Shown here: positions 43,502 to 52,361 of the stretch, piece after piece
Numbering within the stretch: the first letter of the stretch is position 1
Layout: each line of letters starts with the position of its first letter
NCBI RefSeq assembly: GCF_013408305.1
Contig: NZ_JACBZS010000001.1
Span: 806,001 to 870,000, forward strand
Direction: 5' to 3'
Length of the DNA: 64,000 nucleotides
Source: Naumannella cuiyingiana
Lineage (GTDB): Bacteria > Actinomycetota > Actinomycetes > Propionibacteriales > Propionibacteriaceae
Program-made: the position numbers and the translations under genes
The notes under the pieces: generated by a model
Seen by the model: only the letters and a program-made list of their open reading frames with translations
Database searches by the model: none
What the model was told of the DNA's origin: nothing

Positions 43502-43524
43502 GGCCGCTCAGCCTAGCCGCCGCC

Positions 43525-43549
43525 GGCCGTCGGCCGTCGGCCGTCGGCC
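43525..43549. repeat. 7-bp tandem repeat (GGCCGTC x3.5)
   Basis: Short array directly after the nitrilase stop (43550 on the minus strand) and before the purK promoter. Confidence 0.85.
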
Positions 43550-44467
43550 TCAGTCGAACCTGACCCCGTCGCGCGGCCGGCTGTCGACGACGAGCTCGAA
43601 CACGTCGGGCCGCGCGTAGTGCCCGACCGGGTCGAAGTCGAGATGCCGTTCGGTCTTCGCCGCGAGGTCGATGTCGGCGAAGAGCACTTCCTCGGCGTCG
43701 AAGACCGGCCCGGCCAGCACCTGCCCACCCGGATCGATGATCATGCTCCCGCCGCGCATCAGCACGTCGCCGTCGGCCTCGTACTCGACCCGGTAGTCCT
43801 CGCCGAAGTCGGCCCGGGTCAGGTATTGGCATGCCGACAACACGAACACCCGCCCCTCGAGGGCGATGTGGGTCATCGTCGCCTGCCAGGTGGGCCGGTC
43901 GTCGGCGGTGGGAGCGCACCAGATCTGCACTCCCTGGGCATACATCGCCTGGCGCAGCAGCGGCATGTAGTTCTCCCAGCAGATCACCGCACCCAGGCGC
44001 CCGGCCGGCGAGTCGACCACGTCGAGCGTCGAGCCATCGCCGAAGCCCCACACCAGCCGCTCCAGCGCGGTCGGCATCAGCTTGCGGTGCATCCCGACCA
44101 GGCCGGCGCCCGGATCGATCATCAACGCGGTGCAGTAGAGGGTGTTCCCGCGGCGCTCGATCACGCCGATCACCGTGAACACACCGGACTCCGCGACCAG
44201 CTCGACGAGCCGCGCGACCTCCGGGCCGTCCACGGCGACGGCCGCGTCGGCGTAGCGGCGGTAGAGCTCGCGACCCTCGGGCGAGCGCGCCCCGACGACG
44301 CTGCCGAAGGTCGATCCCTTCGGGTATCCGCCGATGAATGCCTCGGGGAAGACGGCCAGCTCGGCCCCGCCGGCGGCGCACTCGCGCAGCAGGTCCGCGG
44401 TCTTGTCGATGGCGGCGGCGGAATCGAACGGCACGGATCCGGCCTGCACGACGGCTACACGGGTCAT
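43550..44467 (-). CDS. Nitrilase-family carbon-nitrogen hydrolase
   Basis: A 305-residue enzyme of the true nitrilase branch, hydrolysing a nitrile to acid plus ammonia. The catalytic triad is visible: Glu in ELAVFPEAFIGGYPKG, Lys in GMHRKLMPT, Cys in GAVICWENYMPLLR. GGYPKG and CWENYMP are hallmarks of aliphatic/aromatic nitrilases rather than amidases. Upstream in the same direction is an MHS-type transporter gene, and a LysR gene is divergent from that, so uptake and use of an organic nitrile is likely (inference). Confidence 0.93.
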   Translation of the reverse strand: MTRVAVVQAGSVPFDSAAAIDKTADLLRECAAGGAELAVFPEAFIGGYPKGSTFGSVVGARSPEGRELYRRYADAAVAVDGPEVARLVELVAESGVFTVIGVIERRGNTLYCTALMIDPGAGLVGMHRKLMPTALERLVWGFGDGSTLDVVDSPAGRLGAVICWENYMPLLRQAMYAQGVQIWCAPTADDRPTWQATMTHIALEGRVFVLSACQYLTRADFGEDYRVEYEADGDVLMRGGSMIIDPGGQVLAGPVFDAEEVLFADIDLAAKTERHLDFDPVGHYARPDVFELVVDSRPRDGVRFD

Positions 44468-44522
44468 TGATCGGCTCCTCGGTCGATGATGCGGGTGAAA
44501 TGGGGTACGCCGGGCACGTGCG

Positions 44523-44582
44523 GCCATGATCGCTCGGGCCATGATCACTCGGGCCATGATCACTCGGGCCATGATCATTCGG
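44523..44582. repeat. 15-bp tandem repeat, four copies, between MHS and nitrilase genes
   Basis: GCCATGATCNNTCGG at 44523, 44538, 44553 and 44568. The last unit includes the final Glu codon and stop of the transporter gene. Each unit has one GATC. Confidence 0.95.
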
Positions 44583-45882
44583 AGATGTCCCGGCGCAGGG
44601 TCTCCGGCAACAGCGTCGCCAACACGATGCCGGCGAGCAGGGCCACCGCGACCAGGTAGCCGGCCGGCGCGAGCGAGTTGCCGGTGAGCCGGATCAGCAG
44701 CGCGGCGATGAACGGGCCAGGGCCGGCGAGCAGCGCCAACGCGATGTTGTGGCCGAGCGCGGCCCCGCTGGAACGGATCGATGCGGGGAACACCTCGACC
44801 AGCAAGACGACGTTCATCACACCGGCCATCGCGACGAGCACACCGAGCACGACCAGCCCGAGCAGGACCAGCGGGAACGAACCCGTGTCCCAGAGCCAGA
44901 AGATGGGCAGGCCGAGCAGCACCAGCCCGGCGGCCGAGGCGAGCACGACCGGTCGCCGACCGATCCGATCGGCGATCATGCCGATCAGCGGATTGACCAA
45001 CACGTAACAGCCGAGGCCGATCGAACACGCCAGCAGGGCGTCGAAGCGCGCCATCCCGACCACGCCGGACAGGTGATTGTTGGCGTAGGTGATCAGGTAG
45101 TACAAGCTGACGCCGAACAGCGCGGAGAACGTCAGGGCGAGCACGAACGCACGCGCCACCGCGTCGGCCCGCAGGGGCGCGGTCTCCCCCGCCGCGCGGC
45201 GCGCGGCGACCTGCTCGAAGACCGGCGTCTCGCCGAGCCGTCGCCGGATGTAGATGGCCACGACGGCCATCACGAACGACGCGAGGAAGGGCAGGCGCCA
45301 GCCCCACGCCGCGACCTGCTCCGCGGACAGCGTCGCGGTCAGCAGGGTTGCCAGAACGGTGCCGGTGAGGAAGGCGAGGCCCGCCGTGGTGGTCAGGATC
45401 GTCGCGGTCCGGGCCCGCCGGGTGCCCGGTGCACTCTCGATCAGGTACGCCGCGGCGCTGGACCACTCGCCGCCGACCATCATGCCCTGCACCAGCCGCA
45501 GCACGACCATCAGCGCGGGCGCCCAGATCCCGATCTGGTCGAAGGTGGGCAGCAGGCCCATCAGCGCCGTGGCCACCCCCATCCCGAACACGGTGATCAC
45601 GAGCACCGCGCGCCGGCCGAGCCGATCGCCGAGCGGCCCGAGGACGAGCGCCCCGATCGGGCGGGCGAGGAAGCCGGCGGCAAAGGTGGCGAGCGAGGCG
45701 AGCAACGAGGCGCTCGGATCGTCGGAGGGAAAGAACTGCGCCCCGATGACGGCGGCGAAGTAGCCGTAGATGGCGAAGTCGAACCACTCCATGAAGTTGC
45801 CGATGCCGACGGCAAGGCCGCGTTTGCGCAGGTCCACGCCGGCGCTCGCGGCGGTGGGCGACTGGGTGCTGGCCTGATTCAT
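44575..45882 (-). CDS. MFS transporter, metabolite:H+ symporter (MHS) type
   Basis: A 435-residue, 12-helix permease importing an organic acid or similar compound. MHS signatures are GNFMEWFDFAIYGYFA, GPLGDRLGRRAVLV and RLVQGMMVGGEWSSAAAYL. ATG at 45882 is chosen with GGAG upstream; longer frames reach into the LysR gene region. It forms one transcription unit with the nitrilase gene across the 15-bp repeat array, and TAGCTT (45928-45923) could be its -10 box. Confidence 0.92.
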   Translation of the reverse strand: MNQASTQSPTAASAGVDLRKRGLAVGIGNFMEWFDFAIYGYFAAVIGAQFFPSDDPSASLLASLATFAAGFLARPIGALVLGPLGDRLGRRAVLVITVFGMGVATALMGLLPTFDQIGIWAPALMVVLRLVQGMMVGGEWSSAAAYLIESAPGTRRARTATILTTTAGLAFLTGTVLATLLTATLSAEQVAAWGWRLPFLASFVMAVVAIYIRRRLGETPVFEQVAARRAAGETAPLRADAVARAFVLALTFSALFGVSLYYLITYANNHLSGVVGMARFDALLACSIGLGCYVLVNPLIGMIADRIGRRPVVLASAAGLVLLGLPIFWLWDTGSFPLVLLGLVVLGVLVAMAGVMNVVLLVEVFPASIRSSGAALGHNIALALLAGPGPFIAALLIRLTGNSLAPAGYLVAVALLAGIVLATLLPETLRRDISE

Positions 45883-45959
45883 GATCACTCCGGCTCCGGT
45901 GCCGGCCTCCTTGCGGACCGAAGCTAGGTACCCGGGACGGTCACCGACCACCAGTAGTA

Positions 45960-46895
45960 ATGACTACAGTGGGCATCATCAACGTCATTGATTTGAGGCG
46001 GGTCGATCTCAACCTGCTGGTCGTGTTCCACGTGCTGATGCGCGAGCGGCACGTCACGCGCGCCGCCGCCACCCTGCAGATCAGTCAGGGCGCGGTGAGC
46101 GCCGCGCTCGGGCGCCTGCGGCGTACCTTCGACGACGACCTGTTCGTCCGCACCCGCTCCGGGATGCAGCCCACGCCCCGGGCGCTGGAGCTGGCCTCGC
46201 GGATCGGTCAGCCCCTGGGCCAGATCGCCGGAGCGCTGTTCGGCGACGAGGTCTTCGAACCGCAGGCATCGCGGCGCACCATGATCATCGCGCTCTCCGA
46301 CGACCTCGAGGCCTGGCTCGCACCGCGCCTGCTCGCCGCGGCCGGCCAGCGACAGTGGAGCGTGCGGTTCACCTTCCGACAAACCAATTCCCACCTGTGG
46401 CGCGATGCCCTGGCGAACCCGCGGGTGGACGCCGTCATCTGCGCCGACCCGGGCAGCGTGCCCGCCGCGTACCAGCGCCGCCCGCTGTTCTCCGGCTCCT
46501 ACAGTTGCCTCTACGACGGCGCGCGGCTCGGCATCTCGACGCCGCTGTCGCTGCGGGACTACGTCTCCTTGCGCCACGTCCGGATCTCCTACGACGCCCA
46601 GCGCGGATTCGTCGACGATCTGCTGGACGCGATGGGCCACGAGCGTCCCGCGATCGGCTCGTTCACCCACTTCGCCGGCGTGCTGACGTCGCTGCGCCGC
46701 ACCCCGACCGTGGCAACGCTGCCGAGCTTCGCCGCGCACGAGTTCGCCCATGCCGCCGGCCTCACCGTCAGCCCGCCGCCGATGCCGATGCCGAGCTTCG
46801 CGATCACGCTGCTCTGGCGCGTCGCCGACGAGGGCGATCCCGCACATCGGTGGCTGCGCGACCTGATCGCCTCGATCCCCTGGCCCGGCGCCTGA
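45960..46895 (+). CDS. LysR-type transcriptional regulator
   Basis: A 311-residue regulator: winged helix at residues 10-70 (LNLLVVFHVLMRERHVTRAA, SQGAVSAALGRLRRTFDDDLF) and an effector domain with divergent NodD/SyrM-like character. It probably activates the divergent transporter-nitrilase genes in response to their substrate (inference). The start is uncertain: ATG at 45960 lies in the centre of the palindrome GTAGT-AATG-ACTAC; GTG at 45969 is an alternative that would leave the palindrome upstream as an operator. Confidence 0.92.
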   Translation: MTTVGIINVIDLRRVDLNLLVVFHVLMRERHVTRAAATLQISQGAVSAALGRLRRTFDDDLFVRTRSGMQPTPRALELASRIGQPLGQIAGALFGDEVFEPQASRRTMIIALSDDLEAWLAPRLLAAAGQRQWSVRFTFRQTNSHLWRDALANPRVDAVICADPGSVPAAYQRRPLFSGSYSCLYDGARLGISTPLSLRDYVSLRHVRISYDAQRGFVDDLLDAMGHERPAIGSFTHFAGVLTSLRRTPTVATLPSFAAHEFAHAAGLTVSPPPMPMPSFAITLLWRVADEGDPAHRWLRDLIASIPWPGA

Positions 46896-46903
46896 ACTCT
46901 CGC

Positions 46904-47398
46904 TCAGATCAGCCGGAAGATCACGAATCGCTGGACCACGAAGTTCACCGCGGTCGCGACTCCCTGGGCGAAGACGAAACAGATCACCTGGGTGGGCACC
47001 TCGGCCCCGTGCCCGAGCGCACGCAGCACCAGCGGGAAGGTCAGCGAGTACAGCCCGACCTGCAGCGCGAACGTCAGCGCATACAGCGCGACCACCGCGG
47101 CAAAGCGCCGCTTGCTCGGCTCGGCCCGGAAGGTCCAGCGACGATTGATCAGGTACGCCGTGGTGGTGCCGAGCACGAACGAGACCGCCTTGCCCGCCGG
47201 CTGGCTGAACCCCAGCAAGTGGGTCAGCGCCAGCAGCGTGCCGAAGTCGACGACCGCCGACAGGCCGCCCGTCACCACGAACCGGACGAGCTGCGTACCC
47301 AGCGGCGCCGCGCTCCCCCGCTCCTCCAGCGGCAGCTCGATCGGCTGCGGCAGCTCGGCGGGGTGCGGGTCCTCCGCGGCCTGGGACGGGTCGGTCAC
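46904..47398 (-). CDS. GtrA family membrane protein
   Basis: A 164-residue protein with four helices of the GtrA type (LVRFVVTGGLSAVVDFGTLLAL, YLINRRWTF, ALQVGLYSLTFPLVL, ATAVNFVVQRFVIF). Members help flip or bind polyprenyl-linked sugars. An N-terminal acidic/Pro-rich stretch of 30 residues is cytosolic. TACGCT (47412-47407) is eight bases before the GTG. In mycobacteria a GtrA gene occupies the same place beside purK. Confidence 0.9.
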   Translation of the reverse strand: MTDPSQAAEDPHPAELPQPIELPLEERGSAAPLGTQLVRFVVTGGLSAVVDFGTLLALTHLLGFSQPAGKAVSFVLGTTTAYLINRRWTFRAEPSKRRFAAVVALYALTFALQVGLYSLTFPLVLRALGHGAEVPTQVICFVFAQGVATAVNFVVQRFVIFRLI

Positions 47399-47421
47399 GG
47401 GCGGTCAGCGTACCCGCCGGA

Positions 47422-47928
47422 TCACCAGCGGGCGGGCATCGCGGGCAGTTGCGCGCGGCACAGCTCGTCCAGCACGAGCTGCACCCGCCGGATGTCCGGG
47501 ACGTGGGAGATCTGCAGCGGCAGCCCGTCGAACGTCGTCAGGCGCAGCGTGCCGCAGCCCAGCAGCCGGTCGGTGAGGGTACGCCGGTAGCCGACCTCGC
47601 GGATCCCGCGCAGCGCAATCACCCGGCCGACCCGGCCGAACACCCCCCGGCGGGTGAGGATGCGCTGGTCGGTGAACACATAACGAGTGGTACGCCAGTG
47701 CAGCAGCGGCCGCAGCACGAACAGCAGCGCCGCGCTGCCCAGCACCGCCGCGAGCACCCAGAACAGCTCGGGCCGATCCTCCGGGATCGCGCGCAACCCG
47801 GCGCCGAACAGCGCGGCGAGGATCAGCAGCAGGATCACCGGCCAGGCGATCACCTTCGCGTGCGGGCGCAGCGTGACGATCTCCTGTTCCCCCGCCGCCA
47901 GCCAGCGCCTGCCACCCACGGCCCCCAT
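47422..47928 (-). CDS. PH-domain (bPH2/DUF304) membrane protein
   Basis: A 168-residue protein with two membrane helices (VIAWPVILLLILAALFGAGL and FWVLAAVLGSAALLFVLRPLL) followed by a bacterial PH-like domain: RYVFTDQRILTRRGVFGR, VIALRGIREVGYRRTLTDRLLGCGTLRL and ISHVPDIRRVQLVLDEL. ATG at 47928 begins the family N terminus (residues before it would be encoded by repeat DNA). Position next to birA is conserved in actinobacteria; function is unknown. Confidence 0.9.
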   Translation of the reverse strand: MGAVGGRRWLAAGEQEIVTLRPHAKVIAWPVILLLILAALFGAGLRAIPEDRPELFWVLAAVLGSAALLFVLRPLLHWRTTRYVFTDQRILTRRGVFGRVGRVIALRGIREVGYRRTLTDRLLGCGTLRLTTFDGLPLQISHVPDIRRVQLVLDELCRAQLPAMPARW

Positions 47929-47969
47929 GCTGACACAGCGCGGGCGCGCCGCCGGTCGAGACCAACGCT

Positions 47970-48165
47970 GGTTGAGCCTGTCGAGTCCCCACAACCACCC
48001 AGCACGCCATCACCCAGCACGCCAACACCCAGCACCCAACCGCCGTTACCGACCACTCGCCAGAGTTCTGGCCACCACGCTGCCCCCGACACAGCCGAAA
48101 CCCCGACGAGTGGTCACTTTCGGCGCGAGACCTGCCGATAGGCGCCGGTCGAGCCTGTCGAGACC
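47970..48165. repeat. Interval flanked by 19-bp direct repeats
   Basis: GGTYGAGCCTGTCGAGWCC occurs at 47970-47988 and 48147-48165. Inside are a 15-bp tandem repeat (CACCCAGCACGCCAN at 47996, 48011 and 48026) and a family 1 repeat copy. No gene is visible. Confidence 0.8.
48048..48125 (+). repeat. Family 1 dispersed repeat, copy III
   Basis: Starts ACCGACCACTCGCC and ends near GGTCACTTTCGGCG. Perfect inverted arms GACCACTCG (48051-48059) and CGAGTGGTC (48107-48115); the middle differs from copies I and II, so arms are kept and the loop is free. Confidence 0.7.
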
Positions 48166-48172
48166 AGCGCGG

Positions 48173-48985
48173 CTACTCCCCGGGGCGAAGGTGCACGATG
48201 TCGCCGGCGCCGAAGGCGCGCGGGCCCGCGACGGTGTGGACGACGATGCGCCCGCCGGCGTCGACGCCGGTGGCCTCGCCCTCGGCCGGCGGCGCGCCTC
48301 CCGGCAGTTCGACCCGGACCCGGCGCCCGACGGTGTCGCTCAGCGCGAGGTAGTCCGGGCGCGGATCCGCGCCGTCGTCCCAGCGGGCCAGCCGCGCGGC
48401 GAGGTCGCCGAGGATCGCGGCCAGGACGTCGGTCGGGTCCGGAGCGGGTATGTCGCCCGCCGCCGCGGCCAGGTCGAGCGAGGTCGCCGTGGGCACGGGC
48501 AGCTCGGCGGCGGTCATCGTGGTGTTCAGGCCGAAGCCGACCACGCTGGCCGGCCGCTCGCCCGGCACCCGTTGGCCGAGAATGCCGCAGACCTTGCGCC
48601 CGTCCAGCAGCACGTCGTTCGGCCACTTCAGCCGCGCCGCGAGGCCCGTCGCCTCCCGGATCCCGGTCGCCACGGCGAGCCCGACGATCATCGACAGCCA
48701 CCCCCAGTCCTCGACCGGGCGCCGCGGCGCCAGCAGCACCGAGGTCGCGACCGAGGTCCACGGCGGCGCCGTCCAGGCCCGGGCCAGTCGACCCCGCCCG
48801 GCCGTCTGATGACCCGCCACCAGCACCGTCCCCGGCCCCGCCCGCCCACTCGCCGCCGCATCGGCCAGGTCGGCATTCGTGGAGCCGGTCTCGTCCACCA
48901 CCGACAGCGCGGGCCAGGCACGCTCCGACAGCGCGGCGCGCAGGCGTACCGGGTCGACGACCGCCCCGGGCGGGGATGCTGACAC
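48173..48985 (-). CDS. birA: Biotin--[acetyl-CoA-carboxylase] ligase
   Basis: Attaches biotin to the carrier domain of acyl-CoA carboxylases. A 270-residue group I enzyme without an N-terminal DNA-binding domain. Motifs: [22 protein letters not shown] (biotinyl-AMP loop), [18 protein letters not shown] and the C-terminal domain with [17 protein letters not shown] at 48985 is seven bases after TAGGCT. It is divergent from the carboxylase beta subunit gene, the normal actinobacterial arrangement. Confidence 0.95.
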   Translation of the reverse strand: MSASPPGAVVDPVRLRAALSERAWPALSVVDETGSTNADLADAAASGRAGPGTVLVAGHQTAGRGRLARAWTAPPWTSVATSVLLAPRRPVEDWGWLSMIVGLAVATGIREATGLAARLKWPNDVLLDGRKVCGILGQRVPGERPASVVGFGLNTTMTAAELPVPTATSLDLAAAAGDIPAPDPTDVLAAILGDLAARLARWDDGADPRPDYLALSDTVGRRVRVELPGGAPPAEGEATGVDAGGRIVVHTVAGPRAFGAGDIVHLRPGE

Positions 48986-48992
48986 GGCCGCG

Positions 48993-49022
48993 AGCCTAGC
49001 CCGGGCGGCCGAACGCTAGGGT
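48993..49022. promoter_or_regulatory. Divergent -10 boxes of birA and the carboxylase gene
   Basis: TAGGCT on the minus strand (48998-48993) serves birA; TAGGGT on the plus strand (49017-49022), eight bases before GTG 49031, serves pccB. Both messages would be leaderless. Confidence 0.6.
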
Positions 49023-49030
49023 CCGAGTTT

Positions 49031-50602
49031 GTGGAACCAGATCTGCACACGACGGCCGGCAAGCTCGCCGACCTCGACCGCCGCATCGACGAGGCCGTCC
49101 ATGCCGGCTCGGCCAAGGCCGTGGAGAAGCAGCACGCCCGGGGCAAGCTGACCGCCCGCGAGCGCGTCGAACTGCTGGTCGACGAGGACAGCTTCGTCGA
49201 GATCGACGAGCTCGCCCGGCACCGCTCCACCAACTTCGGCCTGGACAAGAACCGGCCCTACGGCGACGGCGTGGTGACCGGCGTCGGCACCGTCGACGGC
49301 CGGCCGGTGGCGATCTTCTCCCAGGACGTCACCGTCTTCGGCGGCAGCCTCGGCGAGGTCTACGGGGAGAAGATCGTCAAGATCATCGACTTCGCGATGA
49401 AGACCGGCTGCCCGCTGGTCGGGATCAACGAGGGCGGCGGGGCCCGGATCCAGGAGGGTGTCGTCTCGCTCGGCCTGTACGCCGAGATCTTCCGTCGCAA
49501 CACCCACGCCTCGGGCGTGATCCCGCAGATCTCGTTGATCATGGGCGCTGCGGCCGGCGGCCACGTCTACTCCCCCGCCCTGACCGACTTCATCGTGATG
49601 GTGGACAAGACCTCGCAGATGTTCATCACCGGCCCGGACGTGATCAAGACCGTGACCGGCGAGGACGTCACGATGGAGGACCTCGGCGGCGGGCGTACCC
49701 ACAACGCCACATCGGGCAATGCGCACTATCTGGGCGCGGACGAACAGGACGCGATCGACTACGTCAAGGAGTTGCTGTCCTACCTGCCGCAGAACAACCT
49801 GGCCGACCCGCCGCGCTTCGCCGACGAGACCTCGCCGGAGCCGACGGAGGCCGACCTGGCGCTGGACACGCTGATCCCGGACTCGCCGAACCAGCCCTAC
49901 GACATCCACGACGTGATCTCCGCGGTGGTCGACGAGGGCGAGTTCCTGGAGGTGCAGCCGCTGTACGCCGAGAACATCGTCTGCGGCTTCGGGCGCGTGT
50001 CCGGCCGCAGCGTCGGCGTGGTCGCCAACCAGCCGACCAAGTTCGCGGGCTGCCTCGACATCGGCGCCTCCGAGAAGGCCGCGCGCTTCGTGCGTACCTG
50101 CGATGCCTTCAACATCCCCGTGTTGACCTTCGTCGATGTGCCCGGCTTCCTGCCCGGCACCGACCAGGAGTGGAACGGGATCATCCGTCGCGGAGCGAAG
50201 TTGATCTACGCCTACGCCGAGGCGACGGTGCCGCTGATCACCGTGATCACCCGCAAGGCCTACGGCGGCGCCTACGACGTGATGGGCTCCAAGCACCTCG
50301 GCGCCGATCTCAACCTCGCCTGGCCGACCGCGCAGATCGCGGTGATGGGCGCCCAGGGGGCCGTGAACATCCTGCACCGGCGCACCCTCGCCGAGGCCGA
50401 CGATCCCGAAGCCCGCCGGGCGGAGTTGATCGACGACTACGAGACCCAGCTCGCCAATCCCTACATCGCTGCCGAGCGCGGCTACGTCGACCAGGTGATC
50501 CATCCCCGGCGGACCCGGCTGGAGATCGCCCGCGCGCTGCGGCTGCTGGAGAGCAAGCGCGAGCAACTGCCACCGAAGAAGCACGGCAACATCCCGCTCT
50601 GA
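49031..50602 (+). CDS. pccB: Acyl-CoA (propionyl-CoA) carboxylase beta subunit
   Basis: Carboxyltransferase subunit moving CO2 from biotin to propionyl- or acetyl-CoA. The 523 residues match AccD5/Pcc[33 protein letters not shown] (first oxyanion region), [40 protein letters not shown] and [14 protein letters not shown] (second). In propionibacteria a similar subunit works in methylmalonyl-CoA transcarboxylase, but the adjacent epsilon and biotin-ligase genes favour a true carboxylase. The biotinylated alpha subunit is not in this window. Confidence 0.95.
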   Translation: MEPDLHTTAGKLADLDRRIDEAVHAGSAKAVEKQHARGKLTARERVELLVDEDSFVEIDELARHRSTNFGLDKNRPYGDGVVTGVGTVDGRPVAIFSQDVTVFGGSLGEVYGEKIVKIIDFAMKTGCPLVGINEGGGARIQEGVVSLGLYAEIFRRNTHASGVIPQISLIMGAAAGGHVYSPALTDFIVMVDKTSQMFITGPDVIKTVTGEDVTMEDLGGGRTHNATSGNAHYLGADEQDAIDYVKELLSYLPQNNLADPPRFADETSPEPTEADLALDTLIPDSPNQPYDIHDVISAVVDEGEFLEVQPLYAENIVCGFGRVSGRSVGVVANQPTKFAGCLDIGASEKAARFVRTCDAFNIPVLTFVDVPGFLPGTDQEWNGIIRRGAKLIYAYAEATVPLITVITRKAYGGAYDVMGSKHLGADLNLAWPTAQIAVMGAQGAVNILHRRTLAEADDPEARRAELIDDYETQLANPYIAAERGYVDQVIHPRRTRLEIARALRLLESKREQLPPKKHGNIPL

Positions 50603-50630
50603 ACCACCCCCGCCCGCCGAGAGGTACGCC

Positions 50631-50861
50631 ATGACCGACGACACCGCCAAGATCGAGTTCCGGGGCAACCCCACGCCCGAGGAGGTCGCCGCGGTGATCG
50701 CGGTGCTCCGGGCGCTGCCCGCCCGCGGTGATCGGGCCGGTCATGATCGCGAGGGGTCCAGCGGTTGGGCGCGGCGCTGGCGGTTGGCCGGCTCCCCGCT
50801 CACCCGCGACGCAGCTTTGTCGCCGGGTCCGGGGTCGTGGCAGGCTGTCGGCAGACCGTGA
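50631..50861 (+). CDS. accE: Acyl-CoA carboxylase epsilon subunit
   Basis: A 76-residue accessory subunit that stabilises the alpha-beta carboxylase complex in actinobacteria. The recognisable part is the N-terminal FRGNPTPEEVAAVIAVLRAL; the C-terminal half (SSGWARRWRLAGSPL) has the common Trp-Arg motif. It lies 28 bp after the beta gene with GAGAGG upstream. Its last 24 bp overlap the conserved leader of the next gene. Confidence 0.88.
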   Translation: MTDDTAKIEFRGNPTPEEVAAVIAVLRALPARGDRAGHDREGSSGWARRWRLAGSPLTRDAALSPGPGSWQAVGRP

Positions 50862-50904
50862 CCCGGGCCACTCGACGACCCGGCAGATGACCCGAGGGAG
50901 CCGC
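50838..50904 (+). promoter_or_regulatory. Conserved leader, copy 1 (cupin regulator)
   Basis: TGGCAGGCTGTCG, then ACCCGGG-CAC, ACGACCCG-CA and ACCCGAGGGAGCCGC before GTG. The same blocks in the same order precede the DUF937 gene at 57518-57587. CAGGCT may be a -10 box, and GAGGGAG is the ribosome-binding site. Confidence 0.65.
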
Positions 50905-51489
50905 GTGAGCGAAGAGGTCGACGCCGTGACCGTCGCCGACCTCGGCGCCGTCATCCGCACGACGCGCAAACGGCTCGGCATGAGCGTGGCCGACCTCGCC
51001 ACCCGCGCCGGCGTCAGCTTCGGCCTGGTCAGCGAACTCGAACGGGGCAAGGGAAATCCGTCGTTCTCCTCCCTCAGCCGGCTCGCGGCCGCGCTGGACA
51101 TGCCGTTGGCCGCCCTGGTCAGTCCGCGCGCCGACGACGCCATGGTGGTACGCGGCGACCAGCGCACCCACATCCCGGTGGCGCCCGGCACCCCGGCGTC
51201 GATGCGCGTCGTCCGGGAGCTGTTGACCCCGCGGACGGCGCTGGTGATCCAGCTCATCCGATCGACCCTGCCGCCGGGCTTCTCCAACGAGGAGCAACCG
51301 TTTCGGCATCTCGGGACCGAGGCGGTGACCGTCGAGAGCGGGGTGCTGATCGTCGTGCACGGCGAGCGGCGAGTGCGGCTCGCCGCGGGCGATTCGATCA
51401 CCTACCCATGCTCGGTGCCGCACTGGTGGGCCAACGGCGACGATGGCGAAACCGTCGTCCTCGGGGCGGTCAGCCCGATCGAGCCCTGA
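50905..51489 (+). CDS. XRE-cupin transcriptional regulator
   Basis: A 194-residue regulator: helix-turn-helix at 12-70 (IRTTRKRLGMSVADLATRAG, SFGLVSELERGKGNPSF) and a C-terminal cupin sensor (NEEQPFRHLGTEAVTVESG, LAAGDSITYPCSVPHWWAN). Such proteins sense small metabolites and control amino-acid, polyamine or peptide use. The next genes (DUF1028 hydrolase, peptide transporter) are plausible targets (inference). GTG at 50905 is chosen for the GAGGGAG site and the conserved leader. The 3' end overlaps the convergent DUF1028 gene by 20 bp. Confidence 0.92.
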   Translation: MSEEVDAVTVADLGAVIRTTRKRLGMSVADLATRAGVSFGLVSELERGKGNPSFSSLSRLAAALDMPLAALVSPRADDAMVVRGDQRTHIPVAPGTPASMRVVRELLTPRTALVIQLIRSTLPPGFSNEEQPFRHLGTEAVTVESGVLIVVHGERRVRLAAGDSITYPCSVPHWWANGDDGETVVLGAVSPIEP

Positions 51490-52246
51490 GCACGCCGCCG
51501 AAGCTCCGGGCGAACTCCTCAGCCCGGTCCGCGCCGTGGCCGAGCCGCAGCGCCAACAGCCGGGCGAGCTCGCGTACCGGCTCGGCGTGATCATCGACGC
51601 GCAGGTCGATGATCAACTCCGGTGGCTGCAGCCGTCGCTCGGCGGGCTCGGCGACCACGATGGCCGCGGACTGCCGCCCGCGCAGGTCGCCGCCGGCTGC
51701 TTCGGCGGCGCCCGCCGCGGCGAGCAGCCGGATCGCGAGCTCGGCCGCGCCACCCGGCACCCCGCGATCGGGCGAACCCCCCGCATCGATCGGGCCTGTG
51801 TCCGACTCGTCGGCGGCGGCCTCGCGTACCAGCGAGAAGGCGTCCGGGTCCGGGGCCGCGAAACCGTCGACCAGACCGCGCAGAACGGCCGGGCCCGCCA
51901 GCAGGTTGCCGACCGCGACCACGCCCCGCTCGGCGAGCGCCCCCGCCCACGATCCGCAGCGCTGCCCGGTGAAGTGCGCGGTGCCGCCGTCGCGAGCGAG
52001 CGCGGCCAGTTGCCGCCAGGCCGGGTCCGGGTCGGCGCCGACCGCATCTGCCACGGCCGCCTCGGCCCCGGCGGGCAGGCTGCGCAGGGCGACGTCGCGA
52101 AGGCGCCGGTTCGTCCACGCCTGGCTCGCCACCACCCCGCACGTCGGGTCGATCCCGATCGTGGAGGCGCCGACCGCCAGGCTGCGGCTGGCGCTGACGG
52201 CGCCGAGCGCGCCGCCGGTCCCGGCCGCGAGCAGGGTGTAGGTCAC
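51470..52246 (-). CDS. DUF1028 family Ntn-hydrolase-like protein
   Basis: A 258-residue protein of the DUF1028 family, predicted N-terminal-nucleophile hydrolases often encoded beside peptide transporters and thought to act on peptide or isoaspartyl bonds (family knowledge, weak). Motifs: GIDPTCGVVASQAW, GSWAGALAERGVVAVGNLLAG, and SAAIVVAEPAERR with PPELIIDLRVDDHAEPV. GGAGGTGG precedes the GTG start. It is divergent from the peptide-binding lipoprotein gene. Confidence 0.88.
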   Translation of the reverse strand: MTYTLLAAGTGGALGAVSASRSLAVGASTIGIDPTCGVVASQAWTNRRLRDVALRSLPAGAEAAVADAVGADPDPAWRQLAALARDGGTAHFTGQRCGSWAGALAERGVVAVGNLLAGPAVLRGLVDGFAAPDPDAFSLVREAAADESDTGPIDAGGSPDRGVPGGAAELAIRLLAAAGAAEAAGGDLRGRQSAAIVVAEPAERRLQPPELIIDLRVDDHAEPVRELARLLALRLGHGADRAEEFARSFGGVLRARSG

Positions 52247-52361
52247 CGGACCACCTCCGCGTGGCCGAGGCGGCGAAACCCACCCGCACCGAAACCTTGT
52301 CGCACGCCGCCAGTCTGCCCCATACTGATCAGATCATCAATGAAGTGATTGCGAGGCAGCG

